DNA from: Sarcocystis neurona
Lineage: Eukaryota; Apicomplexa; Conoidasida; Eucoccidiorida; Sarcocystidae
Direction: 5' to 3'
DNA: 64,000 bases
NCBI GenBank assembly: GCA_000727475.1
Contig: KL647299.1
Location: forward strand, 593,461-657,460
Every line of letters begins with the position of its first letter. Positions within the stretch are counted from its first letter, which is position 1. Below the pieces are notes generated by a model, which searched no databases, had not been told where the DNA came from, and was given only the letters and a program-made list of their open reading frames with translations. A program made the translations under genes and the position numbers. Positions 38,401 through 49,982 of the stretch are shown piece after piece.

Positions 38401-39637
38401 CAGCCGGTGTGAAAACCGCGAAGGATTCGACGCCGGCGGGGCGCACGGCCGCGGAGCAGCAGTTCAACCCAACTGTCTACCGTTACGCTGGCTTTATTCG
38501 CTAACTGATACACACTCACACACATACATCTATCTATCCATCGATCGGTCGATCCACCTATCCATCTACCTATCTATCTATGTATCTATATATATATATA
38601 TGTACACACACAGATGCATACATATATATATATATATACAGAGAGAGTGAGCGAGAGAGAGACGTACATGTGTGTGTATATATATATAGAGACGTATGTG
38701 GCGGCTTTTGACGCTGCTGCTCCTGCGGCTGGTATCGCTGCCGTAGTTGCTGCTGCTGTTGTCTCGCCGCTGCGGCTGTTGCTGCGGGCGGCCCAGTCTC
38801 AGCTCGCGCCCCTGCTGCTCGGGGTGGGTAATGTGCGCTTTGCATTGCTGCTTCGTGCCCGTTGCCGCGCAGTGTGTGCGCGCGGTGCATGCCCTTTAAG
38901 TTGCTGCATCTGCTGCTCTCCTGCCCCTGCTGCCGGGGCGCTGCTGCGCTTCCTGCAAATGGTGTTGCTGCTCTCGCGCGCCCCCTCCTCTTTCTTCTTC
39001 TTCTTCGCTTCCACCGGTCTCGGCAGCCCACACATGCTGCTGCAGGAACGGCAAAGGGACGAGCAGTTGTGCGAGCAACGCCAGAGAGCGTGTCTGGCCC
39101 GCTGCTGCTGCTCCTGCTCTGCCTTTCCCTACTTGATGTGCTGCTGCCTCTCTATTTCCGTCCACACGTGGCGACTGCTGCTGCTGCAGTGATTTTTTTA
39201 CTATTACCGCTGCTGCTGCTGGTGTGTCGGCTTCTTTGTACTAGAGCGCAGCGACTGCTGTCCCCGCTCCTCCTCTCCTGTGGCTGGTGTTCGTAGCCCT
39301 GCTGTCACTGCTGGCGGGCGGCCGTGGCTGCTGCTGCTTCCTCTGCTTCTGCTGGTTTTCCTCGTGCGCAGAGACTGCCGATCGCGCCCCTCTTTCTCCG
39401 CCTCCTGCGGCTGTTATGCGTTCCCCTGCCGCTGTGACTGCTGGTGTCTTGCGTCTTTCCTGCTTTTGCCCGTAGAACATCTCTCCAGATGCCATCGCGC
39501 GGAGCATCAGCTGCGTGAATTACTGCGTTTCGAAGGCGAAGCATCTGCATGCGGCTGCTCGCTGTCTGCACATCTCCTTCAGCGACCGAGTCCCGCCCCC
39601 GCCGGCGTTGCTCTCCGTCCCGGGTGTGGGACGCAAA
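32324..39637 (+). CDS. Divergent endonuclease III (NTH-type DNA glycosylase/AP lyase), 3' end unresolved
   Basis: Endonuclease III removes oxidised pyrimidines and nicks the abasic strand in base excision repair. Exon 1, 32324-34123, starts at ATG (MAAADPPKTLNPF) and has a KRRR basic patch (about residue 66) and long Q/A/S runs. It ends PANWRAVVGRLLLLRQQH then VDPFEEFLLRIN, matching the 'p.nW..vl..i..mR' start of eukaryotic NTH1. Exon 2 starts at 35261 (phase 0) with RYKEPKFVALVAAVLS then VRCRDSVALKAMQ, the helix that normally reads SSQTKD. It runs towards the gap, so its end is unknown. Exon 3, 39476-39637, reads NISPDAIARSI, KAKHLHAAARCL and ALLSVPGVGRK. The latter is the helix-hairpin-helix with the catalytic Lys (codon 39635-39637), followed by a GTGAGT donor. 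The VDTHV aspartate and Fe-S cysteine exon(s) are not confidently found downstream. Odd points: Gln of the SSQT motif is replaced by Arg, and there is a huge N-terminal extension. Confidence 0.7.
34124..35260 (+). other. Intron 1 of the endonuclease III gene
   Basis: Runs from donor AAC|GTGAGA to acceptor GATCCACAG|AGATAC, preceded by a CTG/TTG-rich pyrimidine stretch. Phase is 0 on both sides. The first half is CAG-rich and the second half CTG-rich, with a TATA patch near 34635-34720. Confidence 0.6.
35468..35940. other. Assembly gap (473 N) inside a CAG repeat
   Basis: The gap is flanked on the left by AGC/AAC repeats from about 35420 and on the right by the same CAG/CAA repeat to about 36000, so an expanded triplet tract probably caused the assembly break. 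It falls within or just after exon 2 of the endonuclease III gene. Open frames spanning it are meaningless. Confidence 0.95.
36715..36795. repeat. TATA-rich palindromic patch
   Basis: TGTGTGATCTACATATATAAATA is followed by a near-inverted copy (CACACATATAAATAAATA). It can fold into an imperfect hairpin and lies inside the proposed intron. Confidence 0.5.
38520..38690. repeat. ATCTATCC/TATA/GAGA simple sequence
   Basis: Degenerate CTAT/CGAT tetranucleotides (38528-38585), then a TATA tract and a GAGAGA tract. Confidence 0.75.
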
Positions 39638-42004
39638 GTGAGTCGAGAAAAGAAATATCGGCAGAAATTTGTTCCTTCTTTTCTTTGCCCTTGTACGTCA
39701 CCGTGCCTGCCGTGTTTCATACTGCCTCACTGCGAGTCCTCTCTGGCAACTGCCTCGCCCTCGCTCTTCTCTACTTCAACCTGTACGCAGGAAGGCTTGT
39801 GCGGTTGTACATGGTGGGGTGTATGTACAGCCCGCGTGTCGACTCCGTGGCTAGCTATTCCTCTTCAACTCGGGAAGTTTAAAATGTGTAGACCAGCGGG
39901 CAGAGGAAAAAAGCATACTGGAAAAAGTTTCCACATAGCTACCCATTGTTCGTTATCTCGGCAAAAACGCAGAAGCATGGGCTCGCTTAGCGACCTGCTG
40001 CTCCTCCTTCCCCTTTCTTCTCCGTCTCTCTGTCCTCATCTCCTTCTCCTCTTTCACCTCTCTGCAGCAGAAATCACTGGGAAAGTCGTCCGCCGCCGTC
40101 TCCGGAGATCTGTGCTCGGAGAAAAATACATTTTTATTTCCGCCTGTTTTTTCTCCTGCTGCCAGTGACTCTCTGCATGCACAGAGCTGACTCCGTTCCT
40201 TGTCATACCGGGGAAGGAGAAGCACCTTTTCTTTCCTCGCCTCCCCGCGTCTGGTCTGCATCTCTGTGGCAATACTTCTCTGTGCATCTCTCTGCTGGGT
40301 GATCTATATGTGGGTGATCTATATATATCCCTGTCTCTCCCTGTCTCTGGACCTCACCGAATATCTATACCTGCCTTTACGAACACACAGAGAGAATAGC
40401 CGGAAGAATAGCAAAGGGAGGTAGACTGGGAGAAGAATGACATGGAGGACGCTAGAGAGGAAGACACAGAGAGGGACAAAGACAGAATGACGTTTTTCAT
40501 CAACGCACATCCACAACCACACATATGCATATGTCTGTGTGTATGCGTTTGTGTGTGTCGTTATATGTGTTTGTATTTCTCTGTATATTTATAGACACGG
40601 GTGTACAAAGACGTAGACATGTATACGCTTATTAGTACATGTGTGTGTACTGGCGTAGCTGTACGTATTGCTGTGAATAAATAGTCTGATAGAAGTATTA
40701 TGTATATTCACGGATTTGTATGTATCTGTGAGATTAAGCATGTGCCTGTGGTTATGTATTTCTCCTTCGCGGGCTCGCACGTACGTGCTGCAGCAGCTGC
40801 TGCAGCGTGTCTGCAGACCTCTGCTGCAGCTGCTTCTTTTCTCTCTCTCTCTCTCTGTCTGCGCGCACCACAATGACGAACCCTCCAGCTGTGGCTCTTT
40901 AAATTGAGTTGCAATTTCTCTTCGCGCTCCGCGCGCGGGCTGCTTGCGCTGGGCGTTGCTGCTGCGGAGGACGGTGTTGTGGCTGCGACGGCTGCCCTCG
41001 CGATGTCTTGTCTCCCCGTCTGGGGCGTGAAAGCCTCATGAACTACTTTTTTTTTGTCGCCTCGTACTCATCGCTGCTGCCTCGGGCCAGGCGCCGTCAC
41101 CCTGAAACTGCCAGCGACGATGCACTTTTCTGTCGTCGCTTGCCTTCGGTCGCCGCGTCCTCGTCGTCTCTCTGTGTCCCTCCTCCGTCCGACCTCCCTC
41201 CGTAAAACCTTAAAAGCTGCACGTACACGCATGTATAAACACACCTCTGCCCCTCTACCTGTCTATCCATATATATATATATATAGGGAGTCATCAGTCA
41301 GCAGGTCTCCCTCTCTTTACATATATACGTATACATGTACACACACGAGTGGCCAGGTATCTTGAGACACAAGTAACCGTATATATATATATATATATAT
41401 ATGTACACGAATCGCGAGGTATCTGCCCTGGTCGTGTGATTCAGTGTTCCTCAAATTTATACATATAATATATATATATATATATGTAAATGAGCGATTG
41501 TGAATGTGCGTGTAAATACTTGCACATTAAATATCCGGAGATTTGTTTAGATCTCCTTGCTGTACCTGCGTCCCGTGGCAGAAGCGTGGAGACACGCGCG
41601 GTCGTCGATGTGTTGCTCCGCTGCTCGACCTGGGCGTCCGTCGCTGGATGTGTGTTCGCACATGCTGAGAATAATATACATATATATGTATATATATATA
41701 TATGTATATTATATAATATATATATTATATATGCATATATATATTTATGGATGCAAGTAGTGTTAATAGGACAGTAGCCATGGGTCCTGACGCCCTGTCA
41801 GTACGAGCAAATGCCTGCACGAGTGGGCACACGCACGCGCCTGCTTCTGCTGCGAGTGGGACGCGGCTCGCCCGCAGCAGCACCTGCTGCTCCACCGGCA
41901 TGAAAGCTGTTCGAGTTGCACGCGCGTGCTGCTGAGCAGAAGCAACATACGTCACCTTCTCTCTTTTATTCTTTAAGAAGACATTCTCACTGCAAAATGC
42001 GTAC

Positions 42005-42640
42005 GACAGACATAGATAGATAGATGTAGATATATACATATAAGTTAGTAGATATAGGTAGACAGATACCTAAAGGTAGATGCAGAGAGGCATAGATACG
42101 TGTAGACATATAAATAGATAGATGTGTATATATATACACGGAGAGAGATAAATGGATAGATCGATAGCTAGATAGGTACACGTGGACAGCTGAATACATG
42201 CGGGTATGTACAGACAGATATAGGTAGACAGATGTGTAGGTATAGACAGGTATTGATAGATGTAGACAGATGCGTATAGGTAGACAGATATATATATATA
42301 TATCGTGGAAATAGACAGATACATAGATAGAGACAGTATTCATACAGACAGATAAAGATAGATGGATGCGTAGATATAGAGAGGTACTGACACATATAGA
42401 CAGATGCGTATAGGTAGGTATAGATATATATATATACCAGTACATAAATGATAGAAAGGTATAGACAGATACATAGATACAGACAGATATGGGTACATAG
42501 ACAGATACGAAGAGATAGGTAGATATCCATAAATAGCAAGATATAGGTTGATAGGTAGATATAGACTGGTAGGTAGATACATAGTTATAGGTAGATACAG
42601 ATACATAGATACATATAGAAGGATACACATATATATATAT
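42005..42640. repeat. Long degenerate GATA/GACA tetranucleotide array
   Basis: About 640 bases of AGATAGAT, AGACAGAT, GTAGGTAG and TATAGACAG words, heavily substituted, with (TA)n interruptions near 42290 and 42430. On the minus strand it reads as an endless Tyr/Leu/Ser/Ile frame, which is an artefact. Confidence 0.8.
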
Positions 42641-44519
42641 GTATATGCATATATAAGGATGTTTATGTGTGTACCTCGTGCGTTGTTGGAGGGCGTCACT
42701 TCGACATGGGGAGTTGGTGGGAAATCGATGCGTCCGTAGATATCTCTGTGCGTGTCTGTCTCTTCCCTTTCCTCCTCTAACATGTATTTGTACCAAGTAA
42801 ATAAATATTTATTAACAGATGTGAATATTTGTGTTTATGCTGTGCATCACAGAATATGTATATACATATATATGCATCAGTTAACTCAAGTATACATAGA
42901 TTTGTATGGTCGGTCGATTTTATATATCTCTGTTCATCCACTTGCAGCCCTGCAGTGGCAGACCGCGACAGCCTCTTTTCTTCGTGAACACCCTGCCCAC
43001 ATGCCACCCCTCTCGACACGCCCATTTCTTAGACCACTCCTCTCTCCTTCTACCTACTTATATATATACATATATATGTACGCATACGTGTCATACTGTC
43101 TGTGTATAGAGGTTTCCGTATGTATATATACATATATGCATATGTTTCTCTGCGTAGAGATATCCACGTAACTTTCTCCATATATATGTATATATATATG
43201 TATAGGTATCTATCTATATAGATATCTATCTAACCATAGATATACATGTATATATATAAATACACTCTTTACATATATATATATAGATATATACATATAC
43301 ACGTATGCGTTTCTCTACATACATATATATACATAAATATAGGTAGGAATATGTTCCTCTGCATGTATGGGATAATTCTGTCTCTCTCTCTACATATATG
43401 TATATATATATTTGCGCTTTCGTCTATATAAATCCACGTATGTCTACATGTGTATATATGTACACGTTTCTCTCTCCCTCAACCTGTACACATATATATA
43501 TATATATATATATATGTGTATCTACACACTTTTTCCCACATATACGTATATATATGTATGAGCTTGCCCGTGAACATACGCAACCTTCCTGTAGTGGCTC
43601 GAGCGTGTGACACTGGACGAGCAGCATAACACGGTAGTGGCTCCTGCTGCTGCAGCATGGGGTGAAGAGAAAAGCAGCGGCATCTTCATGCTGCAGCAGC
43701 AGTAGACACGCCTCGTCCCTCCCAGCGCCCAGCGGCGGCAGCAGCGGCCCGAAGAAACGTTTCGTAGCGGGCAGCAATCGCGCGGGTGGTTGTGCCCCCC
43801 CTCCATCGGCTTCTTGCTGCAGTGGCTTTTAAGCTGCTGCTGCTGCTGTTCTCCGCTGCTTCTGTTCTGCTGCTGCTGTTCTCTGTTGCTGCTGTTCTCT
43901 GCTGTTGCTATTCTGTTGCTGCTGCCGCATTAGTGTTGCTTCTCTCTGTCTCTCACTCGTGCTGCTGCTGCTGCTGCCGCTTCTTTGCTGCTGCTACTGC
44001 GGATGCCCACGTTTTGCTGCTGCCAGTGCTGCTTCGTAGCTGCCGCTGCTGCTATTGCAGCAAGATTTTCCTCGCTGTTCCGCTGCTCTTCCTCCTCTGT
44101 AGTCTCGGATTTCTTCGCGAGCACGGCTGCTTCGCTGTCGCTGAAAGTGGAAATGATTTTGCTGTGCGCTGCAGCTGGCATTCCTCTCTCACGGGCCGCT
44201 GCTGTGCTGCTCCTTCTTCCTCCTGCTGCTGGGTGCTCGCCTTTTCCTCGCACTCAGATCGCTACTCTGCTGTCGTCGTTGCACTACGGCAACAGGGAGG
44301 AGGAGAGCTGTTCTTCGCAGGGTCAGCTGCTTCAAGTCCCCGTCTGTTCGAGGCTGAAGAAGCAGCACAGCTCTTCTCTGGCGCGCCCCCGCGCTGCTCC
44401 AGGATCTGCTGCTGACACGCGAGCTGCTGCTGCTGCTGCTGGAACTGCTGCTGCGAGTGGCGCCGCTGCTGCGATTGCTGCTGCTGCAGCTGCAGCTGGC
44501 GGGGAAGGACAGGGGAGAA

Positions 44520-45725
44520 GCAACGTATGGGTAGATTCCTCTCTTCCACACGCGTGCAGTAACGAAAGAGAAGCAAGTGGGACAGCAGTCGCAGGAGGAG
44601 GAGAGAAGGGCGATGGAGGCAGCACAGTCGAAGATTCAGAGAGTTGCAGGTGCTTCTTTGTGAAGGAAAAACCAGGTACCTCCAGCAGTGGCAGCAACAA
44701 GAGAAGCAGCTGCAGCAGCACTGACAGTGAGAGCAGTGAGAGCAGCACCAGCAGCAGTCGCAGCAACAGCACCAGCAGTAGCAGCAACAGCACCAGCAGC
44801 AACAGCACTAGCAGTAGCAGCAGCAACAGCAGCAGCAGCAACAGCACCAGCAGCAGCAGCAGCAAAAGCATCAGCAGAAGTGACAACAGGAGCAGCAGCG
44901 GTGGCAAGAGCAGCAGTGTCAGAAGCAGGGACGCTAGCAGTTGTCTCTCTGCTTTTTCTGGGGGCGTGTGCGGGAGCAGGAACTCAGCTGGTGCGGGTCA
45001 TCAGCAAAAGAAAGAGAGAGGGAGAGTCGTCGTAAGCGCGTGCGACAACGGCAGTGCCCCCGGCGGCAGCATAAACAGCAACAACAAGAGCAGTGACGGC
45101 GTTAGCAGCAGCAACGCCGACATCAACAGCAGTGCCTACGGCAGCAGCGGTGCCGACAGCAACCGCTGCGAAATTGAACTCACAAACAACAACTACAGCG
45201 AGATGCAGCGCAACAGTGACTGCAACAGCAGCAGCTGCACCAGCAGCAGCACCGGCAGCAGTCTGAGTGGAAACAGCACCACGGGCAGCGAGAGCAGCAG
45301 CAGCCGCGCCGATACGAGTATCACCAGTAGCCTGTGGAATACCAGCAAGAGCGGCAGCAGTTTCAGTAGCCACGAGTGCAGCAGCGAGACTAGCAACGGC
45401 GGCAGCATCAGCGGCGGCAGTATCCGCAGCCACAGCTGCGGCAGCGAGAGCTGCACCGGCGGCAGCAGCAACAGCAGCAGGATAAGCAGGCACCGCTGCA
45501 GTAGCGATAGAAGCCTCAGCAGCAGCAGCAACAGCAGCAGTATCAGCAGCGGGGAAAGCGAGGCAAGCGGGACACGCACCAGCGGGAGTAGCGGCCACAG
45601 CAGCAGCACCGCCGAGGAGTGCACCAGCAAAGCGGGCGGGAGCGCAGAAGCAAGATGCAGGTGCTCTGTCACAGATCGAAAGGAAGGACGCTGCATGCAG
45701 GTGGACGAAGAGGAGCTGCAGCAAA
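44520..45725 (+). other. Possible Ser-rich coding exon (unassigned)
   Basis: A plus-strand frame is open from 43985 to 46099. Its CAG-sense, non-leucine part (about 44520-45725) encodes GQGRSNVWVDSSLPHAC followed by Ser/Asn-rich repeats. It ends with a more complex segment (RKEGRCMQVDEEELQQTL) and runs on into repeat DNA. The Ala-rich frame is also open in places, so the coding frame is not certain. No domain and no validated splice partners. It could be an exon of a plus-strand gene or noncoding repeat. Confidence 0.25.
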
Positions 45726-47339
45726 CACTTCGCAATGGGGGTGCGATGGTTGTTACCAGCAGCCTCCGACGATTCGCCTGGCTGGTGGGGTGGACGACAG
45801 CAGCAGCAGCAACGGATCTAGCTGCGACGCGAGCAGCTCTGGAGCGGTGCGTTGCTGCAGCGGCAGACCGTTTCTTTGTTCTCTCTGTCCTGCCTTCTTT
45901 CGTTCACCACAGCGGCACTTCCTCCTGCAATCGTGCAGAGAAGCTATCGCTCTCCTTTTCCCCACTATATATATATATATATATATATGTATACATATGT
46001 GTATGTTTGTGTGTGTGTGTGTGTGTGCGTGTGTGTGTGTTAACATACGCACATACATATGTACCCATTATATCTCCCTGTATACATACTTCTACATAAC
46101 CACATGTGTACTTGTGTGTCTGGGTCCTACTCTATGTATGATATGAGAGAGCCCGTTTGGCGCTATAACTGCACGAATATGTCTGTACACACTTAGATAC
46201 AAACGTACATAGATACACACGTATATATATATATATATTTATGTGTGTATATGTACGCACATCTGTCTTTATGCATATATATACATATATGTATATCCAC
46301 ATATATGTGTATATGCATGCACTTCGGGTATGCAGAGAGACTGCTGTATCTGCGCGTCGGCGCGCAGCCGCTCTTCCTTACCGTCCAAGAGGTTTCTGGG
46401 CTCTCCAGTCAAATTGCTAGTATACATAGTAGAAGATACTTTGTTCGTTCTGCTGCTGTCGACACGCAGGTGGCTACCTGTCGGTCTGTACACGGAGCTG
46501 TCGGTTCTAGTGGCCCTTGTTGCAGAGCTAGCTGTTGCGGACAGCACCTGCTTCACTGCAGCAACAGCAGCAGCAACTCCCGGGTGGATGAGAGCAGCAG
46601 CAGCAGCAGGTGCAGCAGGAGTGAGGGGCGGGGCAGAAGGGGGGGCCGCAACAGCAGCACCGTCACGGAAGAATGCCACAGCAGCAAGGTGCTCGCCAGC
46701 AGCAACGGACACGTCGGTCGCCAGCACCACGCGTACAGCAGCGGCAGCAAGTCCTTTCAAGTACGCTTTCGTATGTTGGAACGCGCGCCTCTCTTTGAAG
46801 GAACAGAGCAGCCCTACACTCAAAAACGAGGAGTTTATTTGCTGGTTTTTTCCCTCGCTGCACTTGCGAAGTCTTCTCCCGTCCCCTTCGTTCTAAAAGG
46901 AAAACAGCGTCCGAGACCATCTGCTGCCACGTACACACTGACGCCTCTCTCTCTCTGTATATATGTATACATATGTACACATATATATTTATATACATGT
47001 ATATCAATATATATATATATATATGTATACATATATATTTACATATATGTATATACATATATATATATATGCATAAATACACAGAGAGAGAGACAAACGC
47101 ACACACGGACAGACACACAGAGAGATACACAAATTTATATATTTGCGAGGACTTGAAAAACCAGAAGCGCTGCTACCGCTGCGCGGTGTCTCTCCTAGGC
47201 GTTCCTGCTGCCGCTGCTGCTGTCACTTGTGTGATGCCGCGTGCATCAACAGCTGCTGCTACTGCGGCTGCTCCTCCTTCAACCACTGATGCGATGTGCT
47301 CGTGCAGCAGCATCTCTGTCTTTGTCCCTGGTGCTGCCG

Positions 47340-47715
47340 TTGCTGCTGCTTCCCCTGCCGCTGCTGCCGTTGCTGCTGCTTCCCTTGCTGCTGCTTCCCT
47401 TGCTGCTGCTTCCCTTGCTGCTGCTTCCCTTGCTGCTGCTTTCCTTGCTACTGCTGCCGTTGCTACTGCTGCTCTTGCAGCTGCTTTCCTTGCTGCTGCT
47501 TCCCGCGCTACTGCTGCTCTTGCGACTGCTGCCCTTGCTGCTGTTTCCCATGCAGCTGCTGCGCTTGCTGCTGCTGCGTCTGCTGCCCTTGCAGCTGCTG
47601 TCCTTGCTACTGCTGCCCTTGCTGCTGCTGCCCTTGCTACCGCAGCCTTTGGTGCTGCTGTCTTGCCTGCTGCTGCCCTTGCTGCCGCTTCCCTTTGCCA
47701 CTGCTGCTTTCGCTG
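47340..47715. repeat. 15-bp minisatellite (GCTGCTGCTTCCCTT-like unit)
   Basis: About 25 tandem, partly degenerate copies of a 15-base unit. Because the unit is five codons long, every frame is a pentapeptide repeat: AAASL, CCCFP or LLLLP on the plus strand, and SSSKG-, AAARE- or QQQGK-like on the minus strand. No flanking domain or splice signal decides whether any frame is translated. Confidence 0.8.
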
Positions 47716-48373
47716 CTGCAGCTTCTTCCGCTCTCACGCTCCGCGGCGTGTTGAGAGGTGCGAAGCATCTACAGAGCCGCAGCGCTATTACGCTGCTGCT
47801 GCTTGTGGGCGTGCCGGCCCCGATCTGGCTGCTTCTGGCTTTAGTTCATTTCTTGGTGTTCGCTGCTGCGAGGCTGCTGCTCCTGCCCCTCGATGCCCAC
47901 TCTGCTGCTGCTGCTGCGTCAGCGCACGCCTCAGGCGCCTGCGCTCCTGTTCGTTCGTCGTCCCTGCTTTTGATTAACTCTTCTGCTGTCGCGTATCTCA
48001 CCAAACAATGGATGTGCGATGCTTTTATTCACATTTGGTCTTCCTAGCTACAACAAGTGTGTACGTATGTGCATAAGCGTATTTGCGTCTGTCAATATCA
48101 ATACACACACATGTATATACGTATATATATATATGTATATATATATATGTGGAGACATATATATACGTACATACGTATATATATATATATATGGAGCATA
48201 TATACACATTCCATGTACAGGCCTTGAAGTTGTTGCCAGTCTCTCTCTCCGCGCGTAAATCTCTCTGTATCTATGTAGATATGTAGATAGATAGATAGAT
48301 ACTGACAAGGCTAGCAAAGCTGAATGATGGTATGCACATGGACCGATGTGCACTTTCTCTGACACCTGCAGCT

Positions 48374-49420
48374 GTTGACACAGAAGTTTACATCCAAAGA
48401 GAGAAACAAAGTCTAGGCCTGCAGAGAGTTGGAACGAGTTTAAGCGCGAATGTCAACTTTCTTGAGTATATTTTTTCTGAGTTCTCCCATTCGAATGGTT
48501 GTCTATGCAGATGCACGGACTGCTGGTTGGTCAGCATCTGCACACACCGACCGAATTCGTTGCTGTTGCAGAGACCCGCTGCTCCTCCGCTTTCCCCTCC
48601 TGCAGCTGCTGTTTTCCAGAAAGGGCAGCAGCTCAAAACGCAGGAGCAGCAACAGCAAAAAGCGAAACAGCTACAACAGCAGCAGCAGTTACAGCGGGAG
48701 AGACGACAGCAACAGGAACCGTCGCAGCAGGAGCAGGAGCTGCAGCGTCAGCAGTCGCAGCAGGACCAACAGCAATCAGAATGGCAGCAACTGCAACCAG
48801 ACTGGCAGCAAATGCAACCAGAACAGAAACAGGTTAGGCGCCTGCAGGCGCAGCAAGACCAGCAGGGAGACGCTCATGATGTGCAACAGGAGTGGCGAGG
48901 ACAGCAGGTGCTGCTACGTGCACAGAAGGACGAAGAGCGGCAGCAGCTCTGGGGAGGAACGGGACAGCGCCTTTCGAATGCTCAGGTAGCGTGCGTAGAT
49001 GCAGCTGACGAAGAGAATCTCTCGGTGATGGAGGTGGACGGGTCTTCGATGAAACACTTAGCATCAGCAGCAGCAGAGGCAGGACTGCCTGCGTCTAGTC
49101 AAAACCTCGCACCAGAAGTCACAGCGAAGAAGAGTGAGGAAAAGGAGGAGAAGGAGGAGGAGGTGCTGCTGTTGTTGCCGAGGGGACGCGAGGCAACGCC
49201 ACAACGAAGCAGTTCCGCGCAGTCGCTGAACGCAGCTGCGTGTGGCGGGCCAGGAGAGGAGAGACAGCTGCTTTTTCCTTCGATCAAAGGGTTTCCTGAG
49301 TCGGCCAAGTGCAGCAGCCGCAGCAGACAGCAGCAGGGGGTCGAGAGCTCTCCTATATCTGTCACTTCCTCCAGTGGGAGTAGCGTGTGTGTATGCGAGT
49401 CCGACAAAGAAAATGAATAG
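48374..49420 (+). CDS. Terminal exon of a plus-strand gene; possibly the endonuclease III C-terminus
   Basis: The exon opens at an acceptor TTTCTCTGACACCTGCAG and stays open for about 348 codons to a stop after SDKENE. It begins with AVDTEVYIQRE, then LGLQ, then CTDCWLVSIC. VDT, LGL and C-x2-C-x5-C occur in the same order as VDTHV, RLGL and the last three Fe-S cysteines of endonuclease III. The spacing is shorter than in the family, His is Glu, and the first cluster Cys is missing or shifted. The rest is Q-rich (48640-48900) and then acidic (EEKEEKEEE), a normal coccidian C-terminal extension. An alternative acceptor at about 48508 would use another frame. An exon is likely; membership of the endonuclease gene, 8.7 kb upstream, is speculative. 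Confidence 0.35.
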   Translation, partial: VDTEVYIQREKQSLGLQRVGTSLSANVNFLEYIFSEFSHSNGCLCRCTDCWLVSICTHRPNSLLLQRPAAPPLSPPAAAVFQKGQQLKTQEQQQQKAKQLQQQQQLQRERRQQQEPSQQEQELQRQQSQQDQQQSEWQQLQPDWQQMQPEQKQVRRLQAQQDQQGDAHDVQQEWRGQQVLLRAQKDEERQQLWGGTGQRLSNAQVACVDAADEENLSVMEVDGSSMKHLASAAAEAGLPASSQNLAPEVTAKKSEEKEEKEEEVLLLLPRGREATPQRSSSAQSLNAAACGGPGEERQLLFPSIKGFPESAKCSSRSRQQQGVESSPISVTSSSGSSVCVCESDKENE

Positions 49421-49982
49421 AGGGATGCTGCTGCAGCGCCAGCAGCACGGCAACACCAACTGCTGCAGCGGCATGCAGCGATAGCGGTTATTATGCCAGC
49501 AGCAGCGGCGCTGCAGGAGTGACATTCTTTTCGTAGACACCGAAATACTGCTGCAGCAGAGACCTGTTCTTGAGAAAGACCGACACGCGGAAAAAGAAGG
49601 AGCGGGACGTGGAACTGCAACAGTGGTTCTGCCGCTGCTACTTGTCGCTGGGTGTGCCCAGCTTTGCAGCAGGCTAGGAACCTGTGTAGGGAAGCTGCTC
49701 TTTGGGCACAAACAAGTGGGGGGGAAGAACAGCGACTGCGAGGACTTTCTCCGACGAAGGGTCTTCAGCAGCGCTCTCTTCTTTACGTTGGAATCCACAC
49801 TTTTGATGGCAGATCCTCCCCAAGCATAGACATTTGTGTGGGCACGTATATTTATATCCGTGTGTCGTATATATATATATATATGCGTGTGTGAAGCCTT
49901 GTGTCCGGGAGCACGAATTTTCCGTATCACTTCGATTACGCGTGTGTATGTATGTATAATTGTGTATTAATAGTGGTCTGTT

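Larger units (their letters stand above)
35941..39475 (+). other. Probable intron(s) of the endonuclease III gene; CAG, TATA and CTG repeats
   Basis: Three compositional blocks: CAG-rich to about 37210, TA/TC-rich 37380-38690, and CTG-rich 38700-39470. The final pyrimidine-rich stretch leads into the acceptor TGCTTTTGCCCGTAG at 39475. A possible small coding exon in the first block (open to a CTG|GTGAGC donor near 36678) could not be tied to the glycosylase. Donor-side phase is unknown because of the gap. Confidence 0.4.
39638..48373. other. Repeat-rich DNA without a confidently assigned gene
   Basis: About 8.7 kb dominated by simple sequence: TATA (41265-41760), degenerate GATA/GACA (42005-42640), TATA (43070-43560), CTG on the plus strand (43800-44500), CAG on the plus strand (44690-45620), TA/TG (45965-46330), TATA (46935-47080), a 15-bp minisatellite (47340-47715) and TATA (48110-48200). 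If the endonuclease III gene ends at 49420, this is its intron; otherwise it is intergenic with undetected exons. Confidence 0.4.

Noticed and set aside
39638..39730. A C-x5-C-x2-C-x5-C pattern right after the LPGVGRK donor, resembling an Fe-S loop
   Set aside because: It follows the helix-hairpin-helix immediately, with no room for the VDTHV segment, and sits behind a strong GTGAGT donor. It is taken as intronic chance. It also shows that such Cys patterns occur by chance here, lowering confidence in the 48374 exon.
42005..42796. 269-codon minus-strand Tyr/Leu/Ser/Ile frame
   Set aside because: Direct translation of a GATA/GACA simple repeat.
44125..44180. KVEMILLCAAAGIPL, which resembles the K-TANVVL-AFGIP segment of endonuclease III
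   Set aside because: No acceptor in the required phase precedes it, and the frame continues into a Leu run instead of VDTHV.
47241..48047. 268-codon plus-strand frame of LLLLP repeats
   Set aside because: It is generated by the 15-bp minisatellite, which is open in nearly all frames, and there is no domain or splice signal to select this one.
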